7,169 nucleotides of DNA from Verrucomicrobiota bacterium (GTDB lineage Bacteria; Verrucomicrobiota; Verrucomicrobiia; Chthoniobacterales; UBA10450), in the NCBI GenBank assembly GCA_003221375.1, contig QHRI01000084.1:1-7169 (forward strand). Direction: 5' to 3'. The notes beneath the pieces were generated by a model, which saw only the letters and a list, made by a program, of their open reading frames with translations, made no database searches and was not told where the DNA came from. Positions 6,554-7,169 of the stretch are shown here, piece by piece. The translations under genes and the position numbers were made by a program. How positions within the stretch are numbered: the stretch's first letter is position 1; the number at the start of each line of letters is the position of its first letter.

Positions 6554-7169
6554 TTAAGCGACCGCGGACTCCTTCAAGCGTTCGGCAACATCGGCGGCTT
6601 GCAACGCGCTGATCAATCCATCGAGATCGCCGTCGATCAACCGATCAAGATTATGAAGCGTTAAGCCAATACGGTGATCCGTCACGCGGTTCTGAGGGAA
6701 ATTGTAAGTGCGAATTTTTTCTTCTCGCCCACCGGTACCGATCTGGCCACGGCGCTGTGCACTGTATTTTTCCGCTTCCTCGCGCTGCTTTCGCTCGAGC
6801 AAGCGCGCCCGCAGGATCGAAAGCGCTCTTTCCTTGTTCTTAATCTGACTGCGTCCGTCCTGACAACGCACGATTGTGCCTGTCGGAATGTGCAACACCT
6901 GCACGGCCGAATCGGTGGTGTTCACGCCTTGCCCGCCCGGGCCGCCGGAGCGCGAGACTTCAATTCGCAAATCTTCTGGTTTCAATTCAAGATCGACGTC
7001 CTCAGCCTCAGGCAACACTGCGACCGTGGCAGTCGATGTATGGATGCGACCCTGCGCCTCGGTCGCAGGCACGCGCTGCACACGATGCACTCCGCTTTCG
7101 TAGCGGAGTTTTCGAAAAACCGATTCGCCCGAAACGCGGAAGATTGCGTCCTTAAATCCACCGAGCTCC
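6554..7169 (-). CDS. prfA: peptide chain release factor 1, C-terminal part (cut by window edge)
   Basis: RF1 reads stop codons UAA and UAG at the ribosome and triggers release of the finished protein. The visible 204 residues correspond to roughly E. coli residues 156-360; the 5' end lies beyond the right edge, and the frame stays open to it (entering through [14 protein letters not shown]). The codon-recognition tripeptide PAT is present in [13 protein letters not shown], which marks RF1 rather than RF2 (SPF). The catalytic loop reads [16 protein letters not shown], with the glutamine that PrmC methylates. Further conserved blocks are [25 protein letters not shown] and LTLHNLD. It ends at TAA 6556-6554. 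prmC and murA follow on the same strand, a common operon order, but here with a repeat-like spacer in place of the usual tight junction. Confidence 0.97.
   Translation of the reverse strand, partial: ELGGFKDAIFRVSGESVFRKLRYESGVHRVQRVPATEAQGRIHTSTATVAVLPEAEDVDLELKPEDLRIEVSRSGGPGGQGVNTTDSAVQVLHIPTGTIVRCQDGRSQIKNKERALSILRARLLERKQREEAEKYSAQRRGQIGTGGREEKIRTYNFPQNRVTDHRIGLTLHNLDRLIDGDLDGLISALQAADVAERLKESAVA

Noticed and set aside
6174..6557. Plus-strand open frame of 127 codons across the prmC lesion and the prfA-prmC spacer
   Set aside because: It runs antisense to two recognisable prmC fragments and through a repeat-like spacer, and its product looks like no known family.

Overview
The window is an ordinary chromosomal housekeeping region of a Gram-negative-type bacterium. 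The base composition is moderately GC-rich. My best guess is a Verrucomicrobia-like soil or aquatic lineage (Chthoniobacterales-like), based on the feel of the proteins, the prfA-prmC-murA order and the style of the intergenic repeats. I cannot test this without a search. An AsmA-like protein with an N-terminal membrane anchor argues for a double-membrane cell.

Layout. A divergent pair opens the window. A small four-helix membrane protein of the DUF420 family (oxidase-assembly type) runs leftward (93-524). A long AsmA-like envelope protein runs rightward (602-2995). The AsmA-like gene abuts nfo (endonuclease IV, to 3900) with a one-base TAGTG overlap, so the two are probably one transcript. 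The ~96 bp convergent gap after nfo begins with a strong short hairpin. Everything to its right is on the minus strand and reads, in transcription order: prfA (release factor 1, cut by the right edge), a ~92 bp spacer resembling a dispersed repeat, prmC (the methyltransferase that modifies release factors), murA (first committed step of peptidoglycan synthesis) and a DUF4870 membrane protein. prmC overlaps murA by 8 bases, so this looks like one operon.

What stands out. prmC is broken as written. Its N-terminal helical domain and its methyltransferase domain lie in different frames, and about 26 normally conserved residues between them are missing. Its substrate gene prfA next door still has the GGQ motif. 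Two short tandem repeats with units that are not multiples of three sit inside coding sequence: four 7-mers in prmC and four 8-mers at the start of nfo. The prfA-prmC spacer has imperfect inverted ends and seems to supply the first ATG (and possibly the ribosome site) of prmC.

I see no phage, transposase, CRISPR array, toxin-antitoxin pair, tRNA or rRNA, and no sign of a new defence or biosynthetic system. The points worth checking are the prmC lesion and the repeat elements.
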